Of a DNA stretch of 64,000 nt, positions 37,982 to 46,811 are shown in pieces. The stretch's first letter is position 1; every line of letters begins with the position of its first letter. The notes under the pieces are model-generated. The model worked only from the letters and a program-made list of their open reading frames with translations, did no database searches and was not told the origin of the DNA. The translations under genes were made by a program, and so were the position numbers. This DNA is from Daejeonella oryzae DSM 19973 (GTDB lineage: Bacteria > Bacteroidota > Bacteroidia > Sphingobacteriales > Sphingobacteriaceae), in contig NZ_AUHA01000002.1 in NCBI RefSeq assembly GCF_000422945.1, forward strand, positions 496,001-560,000, written 5' to 3'.

Positions 37982-39016
37982 TTAATTTACATATCTATAT
38001 AAAGGAAAGTAATTTGAATTAGTACTTGCAATTTTTTGATCCTTTATTAAGGAAAAATATTTTTCTTCATTTACAATTAATCGCCAGGTTTTAAAATCCA
38101 GGAAGAAATCTGAAAATCCTGCTTTAAAATTAAAAAGGTTATCCTCGTTGCCGCCAACACCGCCGCCCATATGCATGTACTTCATTCCGTGGTATCTTCC
38201 TATTTTAGTTACTTCATCAATTAACAACTTCATAGGTCCTTCTTTTAGAAATTCATTATGAGTAGCAGCTAGATGAAATTGCATTATTTCGTTAGAAAAT
38301 GTAATAATCGCTCCGGATGTCATTTTACCTTCGTGAAATGAAACAATCAGCTTGCTTTCAAAGTCAGAAGAATCAAGCATGCTTCTAAAATATTTTTTAT
38401 CGAAAAAATAGTAAGAGGAAGCTTTTACCTTAACCATATTATCTGTATAGATTTGAATAAACTGATCCAAATCCTCTTCCATATTGGCTTCACGAACCGT
38501 AAACCCTTTAGTGTTTAATTGCTTAACCTTTGACCTTATTGTTCGCTGATAAAGCTTTCTTTGCTCCTCCAGTTCATTTCTCAGATCTATAGTTACTGTT
38601 CGGCCATGTTTAAATATACTGCCCAAATTATCCCAAACAGTATCTTCATTAATAATAGGATGCAACCTTGAAAAAACTGATATAATATTTACTGACTCAA
38701 AGTAAGTTAGCAATGTTTCTTTAAATTTTAAAACAACGCTTTCATCTAATATTTCTGCAGGAATATTAGTAATTGGTCCCGCATATCCATATACTGAAGT
38801 GCAATCAAAATACTCAGATTCATTGATCCGCCTCTTTAAAAGAGGGAGGGCAATGAAGTATTCATCATATTCATATACAAACAGAAATGGTTCACCCTCA
38901 TTTTCCAACTGATGATAATACCATGTATGATAAAAATCATATATGTTAGACCTATTGACATAGGAATCCCAATCGGTTTTTTGATCTATAGTTACAACTT
39001 TATAATTTACTCTCAT
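37982..39016 (-). CDS. FemAB/GNAT-fold acyltransferase-like protein, copy 1
   Basis: A 344-residue paralogue of the following gene, sharing IYDFYHTWYYHQLENEG, FSRLHPIINEDTV, YQRTIRSKVKQLNTKGF and MHMGGGVGGNEDNLFNFKAG at equivalent positions. The family has two GNAT-like lobes and is known from peptidoglycan interpeptide synthesis (FemX/FemAB) and exopolysaccharide clusters. Tandem copies with strong divergence outside the motifs suggest different acyl donors or acceptors. It follows the GNAT gene by 33 bases and is co-transcribed with it. Confidence 0.72.
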   Translation of the reverse strand: MRVNYKVVTIDQKTDWDSYVNRSNIYDFYHTWYYHQLENEGEPFLFVYEYDEYFIALPLLKRRINESEYFDCTSVYGYAGPITNIPAEILDESVVLKFKETLLTYFESVNIISVFSRLHPIINEDTVWDNLGSIFKHGRTVTIDLRNELEEQRKLYQRTIRSKVKQLNTKGFTVREANMEEDLDQFIQIYTDNMVKVKASSYYFFDKKYFRSMLDSSDFESKLIVSFHEGKMTSGAIITFSNEIMQFHLAATHNEFLKEGPMKLLIDEVTKIGRYHGMKYMHMGGGVGGNEDNLFNFKAGFSDFFLDFKTWRLIVNEEKYFSLIKDQKIASTNSNYFPLYRYVN

Positions 39017-39049
39017 AATATCTTGATTTTTAAAAGAGAGGAATATGAA

Positions 39050-39595
39050 TTATGAATTAGTGGTATTCTTATCGAAATAATCTTTTCTTAAGACCGACAT
39101 AAGTACCATGTCTTTCATTTCACCCTCTAACCTTATTTCCTCTCTTAAAAGACCTTCTCTTTGCGCTCCTAACTTTAAATTAATTTTAATCATCGCTTCA
39201 TTATCAGCCTGATGATAGCTGTACACTTTATTTAGATTTAAAAAATTGAAACTATAATCTAAAAGAACTTTTTTAGTTTCCAGACCAATTCCCTTGCCCC
39301 AGTAATCTATATTGCCAATACCTAAATAAGACTCGGCCTTAAGATTAACCAGATCTATATTCTTTATTCCACAAAACCCAATTGGTTCATCATTCTCCTG
39401 AAGACAAAGCATGAAATCTTTCCTCTTAGAATCTCCGGCAACTTTTTTCAACCATGCTTCAGTTGCCAGCAGAGATACGGGATAGTCTGAAAAACCTAAA
39501 GTCTTTCTAACTTGCTCGTCATTTAGCCATTTAACTTTAATGCGAACGTCCGCAATTTCCATCGGGCGCAGATATATATTTTTAGAATTAATCAT
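39050..39595 (-). CDS. GNAT N-acetyltransferase (RimJ/RimL/PseH-like)
   Basis: A 181-residue GNAT enzyme. The start NIYLRPMEIADV, the CoA-binding region ESYLGIGNIDYWGKGIGLE and the end LKLGAQREGLLREE are typical of the RimJ/RimL branch that also includes PseH, which acetylates the 4-amino group of UDP-amino sugars. Because the operon makes a UDP-4-amino sugar and encodes a PglC-type transferase, I infer that this enzyme supplies the N-acetyl group. The alternative is the hexapeptide-repeat acetyltransferase at 43896. Confidence 0.78.
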   Translation of the reverse strand: MINSKNIYLRPMEIADVRIKVKWLNDEQVRKTLGFSDYPVSLLATEAWLKKVAGDSKRKDFMLCLQENDEPIGFCGIKNIDLVNLKAESYLGIGNIDYWGKGIGLETKKVLLDYSFNFLNLNKVYSYHQADNEAMIKINLKLGAQREGLLREEIRLEGEMKDMVLMSVLRKDYFDKNTTNS

Positions 39596-39632
39596 TTTCT
39601 AAAGAGTAATTTCAATAACTTTTAACTCTATT

Positions 39633-40274
39633 TTATTCTATATTTTTAGTGCTGCTCTTCAATCCCATACTTTCCTGACGATAATCTTTTAAAGTCTTTG
39701 AAGCGGTGATTACAGTGATATCCTTAGCACTTAATACATTTTGTATGGTCTTGAATACTATTTTGCAATCATTCACAAACGAGAGATTTTCCACATATTG
39801 AACATCCAACTCCAGCCTTTCAGGTAATTTTAAATTATTTCTACCTGAAACTTGTGCTAACCCCGTTATTCCAGGTCGAACTGAATGCCTTATTTTTTCC
39901 CTGTCTATATAATACTCCAGATAACTAACCAATAAAGGTCTGGGTCCAATAAATGACATATCCCCCTTTAAAACATTAAAAAGCTGAGGAATTTCATCAA
40001 TCGATGTTTTGCGGATAAATTTCCCCATAGAGGTAATTCGTTCAGAATCAGGTAACATTAGACCATTTTCATCAACCTTATCAATCATTGATTTCAACTT
40101 GAACAAGCGAAAGATTTTTTCATTCTTTCCAGGCCTTTTTTGGGTAAAAAATGGATTACCCTTATAATAAAATACCAGTATGATTACTATAACAAGGAAA
40201 ATCGGAAAAATAATAATCAGCAGAAGGAACGAAAAAAGTAAATCTATTGATCTTTTAAAAAAATTTCTATACAT
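39633..40274 (-). CDS. Initiating sugar-phosphate transferase (PglC-like)
   Basis: A 213-residue monotopic phosphoglycosyl transferase that loads a sugar phosphate from a UDP-sugar on undecaprenyl phosphate. I use the ATG at 40274 (MYRNFFKRSIDLLFSFL) instead of the upstream one at 40307 because it fits the family start. It has the re-entrant helix (about 9-33), FFTQKRPGKNEKIFRLFKLKSM, the catalytic Asp-Glu pair in RKTSIDEIPQLFNVLKGDMSFIGPRP, and RPGITGLAQVSGRN. The short size resembles PglC rather than WbaP. It probably starts the repeat unit with a diacetylbacillosamine-like sugar. Confidence 0.9.
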   Translation of the reverse strand: MYRNFFKRSIDLLFSFLLLIIIFPIFLVIVIILVFYYKGNPFFTQKRPGKNEKIFRLFKLKSMIDKVDENGLMLPDSERITSMGKFIRKTSIDEIPQLFNVLKGDMSFIGPRPLLVSYLEYYIDREKIRHSVRPGITGLAQVSGRNNLKLPERLELDVQYVENLSFVNDCKIVFKTIQNVLSAKDITVITASKTLKDYRQESMGLKSSTKNIE

Positions 40275-40331
40275 CAGATTTAACTCTAAACAAACACTAT
40301 ACCACACTAAATTTTAGGAGATTGATTAATG

Positions 40332-41477
40332 CTAATGTTCCGTTGGTAATAGAATCTGAAGCATTTGCTTGTTTACCTGATGCACATCAAACTTTTGTTT
40401 GGCATAATTACGACCATTAATTCCATATTGAATAGCCTTCGGGGGATCCTGAATAAATGATTCCATTCGCGACACCAATCCTGCAACATCTTTCACAGGT
40501 ACAAGATATCCGTTTGGAGAATTTGGATCATTGTTAATAGTCTGTCTGCAGCCAGCGGTATCTGTTGTGATAATAGCACGCCCCATAGCCATTCCTTCGA
40601 GAACAGATCTAGGTGTTCCTTCCCGATAGGAAGGTAAAACTACAACTGCAGCGTTCTGTATATACGGACGAACATCATCAACCCATCCCGTATAATCTAT
40701 GAAATCGCTATTAATTATTTCCTGATATAAATCCGGATTTATACTGTCAATTTGAGTTTCATTAAAAGTTCCAACTACGCTGAATTTAACTGAAGGATAT
40801 TTTGAATGAATAATTTTTATAGCCTCATAAAATTCCTCTACGCCTTTTGCTTTGATTAGTCTGGCAATCAGAAGAAATCTCAGGTTGTCTATATCCGGTT
40901 CGGTGTAAGTATAAAAATCCAGGTCAACTCCCGATCCGTTTACTACATATGTATTACTCTTTTGATCGATTATATTTTTACTCAATAATTCTCTGTAATC
41001 ATCATCATTCTGAAAAACAATTTTTAAATCCCTGTTAAATTTCAAGCTGAATTTTAATAATTTTTGAGTGACCGTTTTGGGGAAACTTTTTGCCGTATCC
41101 GTAAAATTATAACCTAACCCGGTCAGCATGGCTACCTTATTCTTAACCCTAAATAGCGAGGCCATCACAGAACCAAAAATCAGAGGTTTAAATGTATAGG
41201 AAAAGAAAACATCGGGTTTTACTAATCTGATAACTTTGCTCAGGGCCATCAAATATTTCAAGTCAGAAGTGATGGTAATATTATTGCGTTGCAAGGTATT
41301 TTCATGAATTTCAATGCCCATTTGCGTTAACTTTACCCTCATTTTTTCATCGGTAATTTGAGGGGTAAATACGTAAACTATATTCTCTTTTAATAATTCT
41401 TCAATTAATTTCCCTCTGAACTGAATCAATGATCCGGGAGCACTACAAGAAATAAGGATTTTTTTTTTCGGGAGCAT
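40332..41477 (-). CDS. Glycosyltransferase, GT4 family (PglA-like)
   Basis: A 381-residue GT-B enzyme. The N-terminal half (CSAPGSLIQFRGKLIEEL, AMLTGLGYNFTD) resembles Campylobacter PglA, which adds the second sugar to undecaprenyl-PP-diacetylbacillosamine; the C-terminal half has the nucleotide-sugar motif PSYREGTPRSVLEGMAMGRAIITT. Its position next to the PglC-like gene supports a role as the second transferase. Start MLPKKKILISCSAPGS is the only reasonable one. A gap of about 158 bases precedes it in the operon and shows only AT-rich sequence. Confidence 0.82.
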   Translation of the reverse strand: MLPKKKILISCSAPGSLIQFRGKLIEELLKENIVYVFTPQITDEKMRVKLTQMGIEIHENTLQRNNITITSDLKYLMALSKVIRLVKPDVFFSYTFKPLIFGSVMASLFRVKNKVAMLTGLGYNFTDTAKSFPKTVTQKLLKFSLKFNRDLKIVFQNDDDYRELLSKNIIDQKSNTYVVNGSGVDLDFYTYTEPDIDNLRFLLIARLIKAKGVEEFYEAIKIIHSKYPSVKFSVVGTFNETQIDSINPDLYQEIINSDFIDYTGWVDDVRPYIQNAAVVVLPSYREGTPRSVLEGMAMGRAIITTDTAGCRQTINNDPNSPNGYLVPVKDVAGLVSRMESFIQDPPKAIQYGINGRNYAKQKFDVHQVNKQMLQILLPTEH

Positions 41478-41635
41478 AATTTATATAAATTATAATAATA
41501 GTTATCTAAAGTATATACTTTAAATACCTGCTTATTTAAATAAAATAGATCTTTATTATTTTCTGAATAAATAACTAGGAGGTTTGTCTATAGGTAATGC
41601 CGTGATTCTAAAAACATGAAATTTATAAAAGAGAT

Positions 41636-42751
41636 TTATTTATCCTCTTTATAGCTTACATAATAATTGGCATGAGAGTTTATATTTCCTTTACTAGTTA
41701 GCATTTTCCTCATTGCTTCTTTAGGTAAAGACTTGTTATTCATATCGACGATAGTAGGTTTAAAAATACTAATCTTTAAATCCTTTTGAAATAGGGCTGT
41801 TTGAAGCGGAACTTTAGAATTCTTAATCCAAACAGGATTACTAATATTGATACTACCTCTCACCTCTTCATTTCCCGATTTTCTCTTCGGATAACATGAC
41901 GATTTTAAGCCAATATTTGATTTTAAATCAACATGATTAATGATTTCAATAGTTACTTTTTTATCAGCTTTACCATATAATTTGCTCAAACCTATGGATA
42001 TGCCAGCACCTTTATTATATTCAGTTTTCGGATTGATAATTTTGATGTTTTGAACAAGATCTGTGGGATCATTGGGTTCCACATTAATACCAGCCATCGG
42101 AGCAATTCCATTTGAATGACCCGCATAAGGTGATTCTAGCAATAATCCACTAACCGTTATTATAGAAATAGCATCTCTTCTATTATTGATGCAATATGCG
42201 TTACTTATTTGAATGTTATTATTCGTTCCTCCGTTAGATTTTCCCAAATAAATACCATCTCCCCAACAATTGGAAATTCTTGGATTAACTATCTTAATAT
42301 TATCAGATGAATAAATTCCAATTCCCATTCCCCATTCTCCAACTTTACCTATGTGAGAATTCCTGTCTCCTTTAATTACCGGATTAATTAGTTCAACATT
42401 TTTAACATTTCTGAGATGAAGAATATTATATATTTTTTTTGAAGAAGGTTTTAATCTTATTTCAGACCCCTTTTCAAAATATATTTTCTTATTCGAACCA
42501 ATCCGCAATCCGTTATCATTTATTAATATTGGGAATCCCGGAAAAACTATCTGATCATTAAGTGATATAGCTTGCTGAATATAACTTGTGTAATCAACAC
42601 TACCATCTTTTACATAATTGGAAGGTAAGCTTTTCCTTAAATCATATTTTAAATCCCTGTTTGTAGGCTCTACAATTTTATCAGAATTACTATTATTTAA
42701 ACCACTTATAAAAACAAAAAAATATAAAATATTTACTAAGATTTGTACCAT
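41636..42751 (-). CDS. Secreted right-handed beta-helix protein without malectin domain
   Basis: A 371-residue protein with an N-terminal hydrophobic segment (about 2-18), probably a signal peptide, and a parallel beta-helix over most of its length. It aligns with the first 370 residues of the proteins at 46812 and 48653: LPSNYVKDGSVDYTSYIQQA, FPGFPILINDNGLRIGSNK, ISNCWGDGIYLGKSNGG, RRDAISIITVSGLLLESPYA, GINVEPNDPTDLVQNIKI. It lacks their lipobox and malectin module. Such helices occur in polysaccharide lyases, epimerases and hydrolases, so it may act on the secreted polymer. It starts 27 bases after the neighbouring glycosyltransferase gene. Confidence 0.72.
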   Translation of the reverse strand: MVQILVNILYFFVFISGLNNSNSDKIVEPTNRDLKYDLRKSLPSNYVKDGSVDYTSYIQQAISLNDQIVFPGFPILINDNGLRIGSNKKIYFEKGSEIRLKPSSKKIYNILHLRNVKNVELINPVIKGDRNSHIGKVGEWGMGIGIYSSDNIKIVNPRISNCWGDGIYLGKSNGGTNNNIQISNAYCINNRRDAISIITVSGLLLESPYAGHSNGIAPMAGINVEPNDPTDLVQNIKIINPKTEYNKGAGISIGLSKLYGKADKKVTIEIINHVDLKSNIGLKSSCYPKRKSGNEEVRGSINISNPVWIKNSKVPLQTALFQKDLKISIFKPTIVDMNNKSLPKEAMRKMLTSKGNINSHANYYVSYKEDK

Positions 42752-42778
42752 GATTAATTTCTAATGTTACCTAAGTAC

Positions 42779-43906
42779 TCAATTAAGAGTTTCGGCTAGA
42801 TCTCCTTTTTTAGTTATCCCCAGGTAAGAATGGATCTTGTGTATAAAATGATTAATATCTCTTTCATGCAATTGCTGATCAAATAATAATGAAAAATCCT
42901 CCGTATTATTTAGAGCTGTTTGTATAGATTGTTGAAGTTCTGAAACATTATTAGGTGAACAAGTAAAAACACCTTTTATTTTATCAATATCGCCTGCACA
43001 TAAAGTTGAAACCACTTTATCATTTTGTGACATCATTTGAAGAAGAACATTAGGAAATCCTTCAATTCTGGAAGAAACTACACAAACTTTTGCATGTTTA
43101 AAATAATTATAAACATCCTTTTGAAACCCTTTTAAAAATACTCTTCCTTGTAAACCTAAAGTAATAATCAGAGATTCTAACTCCATTCTCTTGGGACCCT
43201 CGCCAAGAATTATAAGATCCAAAAATGGATATTGTTCAGAAATATTGTAGAAACTCTGTATTAAAAGATCAAAACCTTTTTCCTCGATTAATCTCCCGGC
43301 TGCTACTAAATAATTAGTTGAATGAGGTGCTGTCTCATTAATAGTTAAGTTTGCATCTTGCAAACTAATAGGATTAGGAATTACTTCAATTCGTTTTAAC
43401 TTCGGAAAGAATTTTGGCAAAATTTTAAATAATTGCAATTTCATATAGTTGGTCTGACAAATGAGCAAATCAGTTGAGAGATATCCCATTCTATAAACCA
43501 TCTTAAATCTTCTTAATCTGATACCGGTGAAACGGTCGTGAACAGAGGTAGATTCTCTTGCTATGAAATTGTTAATTTTTAAAAAATTTAAATTTCTTAA
43601 AAAGCCTATTAAGCCGGAAGTGTGGGCGTGCGAAGTATATGCAAATTCATAATTATATTTAGTTGCATGTTTCTTTAATTGAACTAATAACTGTAAAACT
43701 CCATACTTTTCTCTATCAGCCTTAGTATAAAATAAGTTTACGTTTTCACCAATTCCTTCCCAATTATTTTCTTTCTTTTTCTTTAAAAAAAATACATCCA
43801 CTATATAATTATGTTGGGAGTAATATTTACCTATTTGCTTTAAAACCTGCTCAGCTCCACCAAGCGTATCATTAGGCAATAAGATTAAAATTCTATTATT
43901 TATCAT
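42779..43906 (-). CDS. Glycosyltransferase, GT4 family
   Basis: A 375-residue GT-B glycosyltransferase. Start: RILILLPNDTLGGAEQVLKQIG, with the GGAE motif of the family; donor side: AAGRLIEEKGFDLLIQSF and SSRIEGFPNVLLQMMSQND. The usual GxP segment near the last motif is replaced by NDKVVS, a mild variation. Its first 11 bases overlap the end of the acetyltransferase gene at 43896, so the two are translationally coupled. The sugar transferred is unknown. Confidence 0.85.
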   Translation of the reverse strand: MINNRILILLPNDTLGGAEQVLKQIGKYYSQHNYIVDVFFLKKKKENNWEGIGENVNLFYTKADREKYGVLQLLVQLKKHATKYNYEFAYTSHAHTSGLIGFLRNLNFLKINNFIARESTSVHDRFTGIRLRRFKMVYRMGYLSTDLLICQTNYMKLQLFKILPKFFPKLKRIEVIPNPISLQDANLTINETAPHSTNYLVAAGRLIEEKGFDLLIQSFYNISEQYPFLDLIILGEGPKRMELESLIITLGLQGRVFLKGFQKDVYNYFKHAKVCVVSSRIEGFPNVLLQMMSQNDKVVSTLCAGDIDKIKGVFTCSPNNVSELQQSIQTALNNTEDFSLLFDQQLHERDINHFIHKIHSYLGITKKGDLAETLN

Positions 43907-44453
43907 TCAAATAGGCCTTATATGTATTAGTTGTAACTTTTCTAATTCGCTCTTCATAAGTTCCTTTTAAGGCTCTCATATCAATGTCAGAAATGTAATT
44001 ATCAAGCATTTTATTTTTAATATCAGAGTACTTTCCAATAATTTTAGCCGGAACACCTGCAACCACAACTCCTGATGGAATTGATTTTGTAACTACCGAT
44101 CCAGCAGCAACAATTACTTCATCATCAATTTTAACGCCAGGCATAATAATTGAATTGACTCCTATAAATACATGATTCCCAATATTAATTGGCTGATAAA
44201 CATAGCGTCTTCCTTTATCATCACGCATTAGCCATCCTGAACCATCATGAGTTATAAAAGAAACTCCAGAAGTTACAGTTACATGATTTCCAATAGTGAT
44301 AAGAAAGGGTTCAGAGCCAAAACTTGAAGTGTAGATTCTGCAATTGCTACCAACTTTTATGCCTACTCGCTTAAAATAAAGTTGCGGTTTACCGATAACT
44401 TTTGTAAATATTAAAAATAACTTGTTGAATATTATTTTTGAGATCTTTTTCAT
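43896..44453 (-). CDS. Hexapeptide-repeat acyltransferase (left-handed beta-helix)
   Basis: A 185-residue LbH acyltransferase of the NodL/maltose-acetyltransferase type. The repeats are seen in IGNHVTVTSGVSFITHDGS, VFIGVNSIIMPGVKIDDEVIV and AAGSVVTKSIPSGVVVAGVPAKIIG. These enzymes form trimers and acetylate hydroxyls, or less often amines, of sugars using acetyl-CoA. In this operon it probably O-acetylates a residue of the polysaccharide or its precursor. It overlaps the next gene by 11 bases. Confidence 0.88.
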   Translation of the reverse strand: MKKISKIIFNKLFLIFTKVIGKPQLYFKRVGIKVGSNCRIYTSSFGSEPFLITIGNHVTVTSGVSFITHDGSGWLMRDDKGRRYVYQPINIGNHVFIGVNSIIMPGVKIDDEVIVAAGSVVTKSIPSGVVVAGVPAKIIGKYSDIKNKMLDNYISDIDMRALKGTYEERIRKVTTNTYKAYLNDK

Positions 44454-44524
44454 TTAAAGGATATTAGACGTAATAAATTAATATGGCTTTGAAATCTTTA
44501 TAGATATCCAAATATAGTTAGCAA

Positions 44525-45511
44525 TTAACCTTCTGCAGTTCCCTGATCAATCCTGAATAAATTTTTAACGAGGCTGGAGGGAAATAAGTAAATAAGAAAC
44601 AAAGAAATATAAACCGGATATTTCTTTAACAGATTTTTTTCTTTTAATGCCTTGATCAAATATTTATAAGATACTAACAGTTTACCATTATTTAAATAAG
44701 CTCCATTTGCTAAACCCTTCCAATATTCAGCCATATAATAAGGTCTTGGGAATTGAAGGTTTGATGAAATATGAGTTTTAATAATTGCAAGCTCATTATT
44801 CACAGCTTCCTGATCTGCATTTCCGGAATAAATCATCTTTTTAACTTTGTTATACATACACTGTGCCTGATATTTTTTATCTGAAGACCGGGGAGCAGAT
44901 CTGTAATAATAAAGTGGATCTTCCATAGTATGGAATTTTGCCTCATTTTCAATTAATCTGAGCCAAAGCTCACCGTCCTGAGAGTAATAGAAGCGGGAAT
45001 CATATAATCCTGCCTTTAATAAAATATCTTTCTTTACCAAAACACAACCATGAGGAAAAATCGCTTTACAGTTTAATAGATTCTTATAAATATCTTTCCT
45101 TTTGGAGTAGGTATTATTTTCGTAAACAACCTCTCCATTTATATCAATAATATAACAATTAGAGCCAACCAGATCAATATCCTCGTTTAATAAAGCAAAT
45201 TGAATTTGCTTTTCCAGACGATCATGAGCTGAAAGATCATCTGCATCCTGACGGGCTATATATTTACCTTTTGCAAGATTAATACCTTTATTTAGTGAAC
45301 TAGCTAAACCAATATTGTGATCATTTTTTATGAAAACAATTCTGCTGTCTAATAACATATATTTATTGATGATGGCTTCTGTTCTGTCAGTAGAGCCATC
45401 ATCAATAATTAAAAATTCAAAATCTTTATAAGTCTGGTTTAGTATTGAATTAATTGCATCATCTAAATATTTGTCTGAATTATAAACAGACATGAGGACG
45501 GTCACTAACAT
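44525..45511 (-). CDS. Glycosyltransferase, GT2 family
   Basis: A 328-residue inverting GT-A transferase. The N-terminus VTVLMSVYNSDKYLDDAINSIL, LIIDDGSTDRTEAI and the DxD-type ARQDADDLS are diagnostic, as is RDGELWLRL-like DGELW near 165. A C-terminal hydrophobic stretch (KYPVYISLFLIYLFP) may attach it to the membrane. It follows the GT4 gene at 45526 after 14 bases and the donor and acceptor sugars are unknown. Confidence 0.88.
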   Translation of the reverse strand: MLVTVLMSVYNSDKYLDDAINSILNQTYKDFEFLIIDDGSTDRTEAIINKYMLLDSRIVFIKNDHNIGLASSLNKGINLAKGKYIARQDADDLSAHDRLEKQIQFALLNEDIDLVGSNCYIIDINGEVVYENNTYSKRKDIYKNLLNCKAIFPHGCVLVKKDILLKAGLYDSRFYYSQDGELWLRLIENEAKFHTMEDPLYYYRSAPRSSDKKYQAQCMYNKVKKMIYSGNADQEAVNNELAIIKTHISSNLQFPRPYYMAEYWKGLANGAYLNNGKLLVSYKYLIKALKEKNLLKKYPVYISLFLIYLFPSSLVKNLFRIDQGTAEG

Positions 45512-45525
45512 AATTTATTAAAAAT

Positions 45526-46629
45526 TTAATTTTTTAGTAAGCTGTAAAAGTTAATCTCTTTAACAAGATTTTTGTTGAAATCACTATGTTCTTCAACCCA
45601 TTTTCTTGCATTAAGTCCTAATTCTTTAGCTTTATATTCATTTTTACAAATTGAAACAACCACATCTGATACAGATGAAGAATCACCATTTACCAGCAAT
45701 CCGTTTTTGTCATTATTTACACATTCTCTAATTCCGGGAACATTGGTAGCTACAGAAGGAATACCACAAGCCATTGCTTCTAATAATGCTTTTGGATTAC
45801 CCTCATAATTGGACACTATTATAAAACATTTTGATCGGTTATAATAATCAGGCAACTCTATATTGTCAACTCTTTCTTTCCAAGTAATTAGATGATTTTG
45901 AGCCATTGCATCCTTCACTAAGGTCGATAGTGAACCTTTACCGATTATAAGAGCTTTTAACTTGGATTTATTAATGACAGATAGCAGCAGTTTTATATTT
46001 TTTACTTTCTCCAATCTACCCACAAATAATACATCATATTCCTTTATGGCATCTTTCGGTTTAAATATATTTAAGTCGATGCTGTTACAGAGACTTAATA
46101 TTTTGTTTTCGGATATTCCGTAATTTTTAATTATAAACTTTGCAGCCTCAAAAGAAGTTGTAAGTACAAGATTACACATTCTGAATAGGATTTTTTCTTC
46201 TATTCTCTTTTTGAATGAAAGCTTTTTAAAATGAGAATGATAAAAACCCATTCTAATTACAAGAGGAATGCTGTAGACAATTTTTAAAAATAAGCCAAAT
46301 TTAGCTGCTGAGAACTGATTGGTTTTAGATAGTTTTACCTTTTTAAAATAGTTCCTGTAAATAAATATTGAGGAAATATTATATATAAGATTTTGAATTT
46401 TAAAAGGAATACGTTTAGGAATCCAGGAATGCATGGATAAAACAGTGGCATTGGGAAAATTTCTTAGAAATTTATCATCATTTCTCCCATAACTGTATAT
46501 AATCAAGTCTAAATCAGCCCTTTCGCATAATTCTTTATAATACCACATTTCTCTGGATAACTGACCCAACTTTTCCCATTTTTCTAGACTCATGTTGGGA
46601 GTCATCAACAATAAAAGTGATTTTTTCAT
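45526..46629 (-). CDS. Glycosyltransferase, GT4 family
   Basis: A 367-residue GT-B enzyme. The C-terminal nucleotide-sugar region is complete (FVGRLEKVKNIKLLLSVI, VSNYEGNPKALLEAMACGIPSVATNVPG), while the N-terminal acceptor part is poorly conserved, as usual. The gene is the first after the terminator-like hairpin at 46744-46776 behind the beta-helix gene, so it may need its own promoter or read-through from upstream; I saw no TAnnTTTG box in the gap of 182 bases. Confidence 0.85.
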   Translation of the reverse strand: MKKSLLLLMTPNMSLEKWEKLGQLSREMWYYKELCERADLDLIIYSYGRNDDKFLRNFPNATVLSMHSWIPKRIPFKIQNLIYNISSIFIYRNYFKKVKLSKTNQFSAAKFGLFLKIVYSIPLVIRMGFYHSHFKKLSFKKRIEEKILFRMCNLVLTTSFEAAKFIIKNYGISENKILSLCNSIDLNIFKPKDAIKEYDVLFVGRLEKVKNIKLLLSVINKSKLKALIIGKGSLSTLVKDAMAQNHLITWKERVDNIELPDYYNRSKCFIIVSNYEGNPKALLEAMACGIPSVATNVPGIRECVNNDKNGLLVNGDSSSVSDVVVSICKNEYKAKELGLNARKWVEEHSDFNKNLVKEINFYSLLKN

Positions 46630-46743
46630 GTAAGAATATATGTAACCCTTTTGGATTTTTGAATTTGAAATTAAACAGATCTAATAAATATCCGAGTGAC
46701 GTATAACAAACCAAAAATGTATCGATAGGTTTTTTTACACTAA

Positions 46744-46776
46744 AAATTCAGGCGAACTATTTGATTGCCTGAATTT
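46744..46776 (-). terminator. Terminator-like hairpin after the second beta-helix/malectin gene
   Basis: AAATTCAGGC (46744-46753) pairs perfectly with GCCTGAATTT (46767-46776) around a 13-base loop. On the minus strand the stem is followed by a short T-run. It lies 36 bases after the stop at 46812. Confidence 0.6.
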
Positions 46777-46811
46777 AAATATGTGAAGTATAAGGTTTTT
46801 TTAAAATTATG

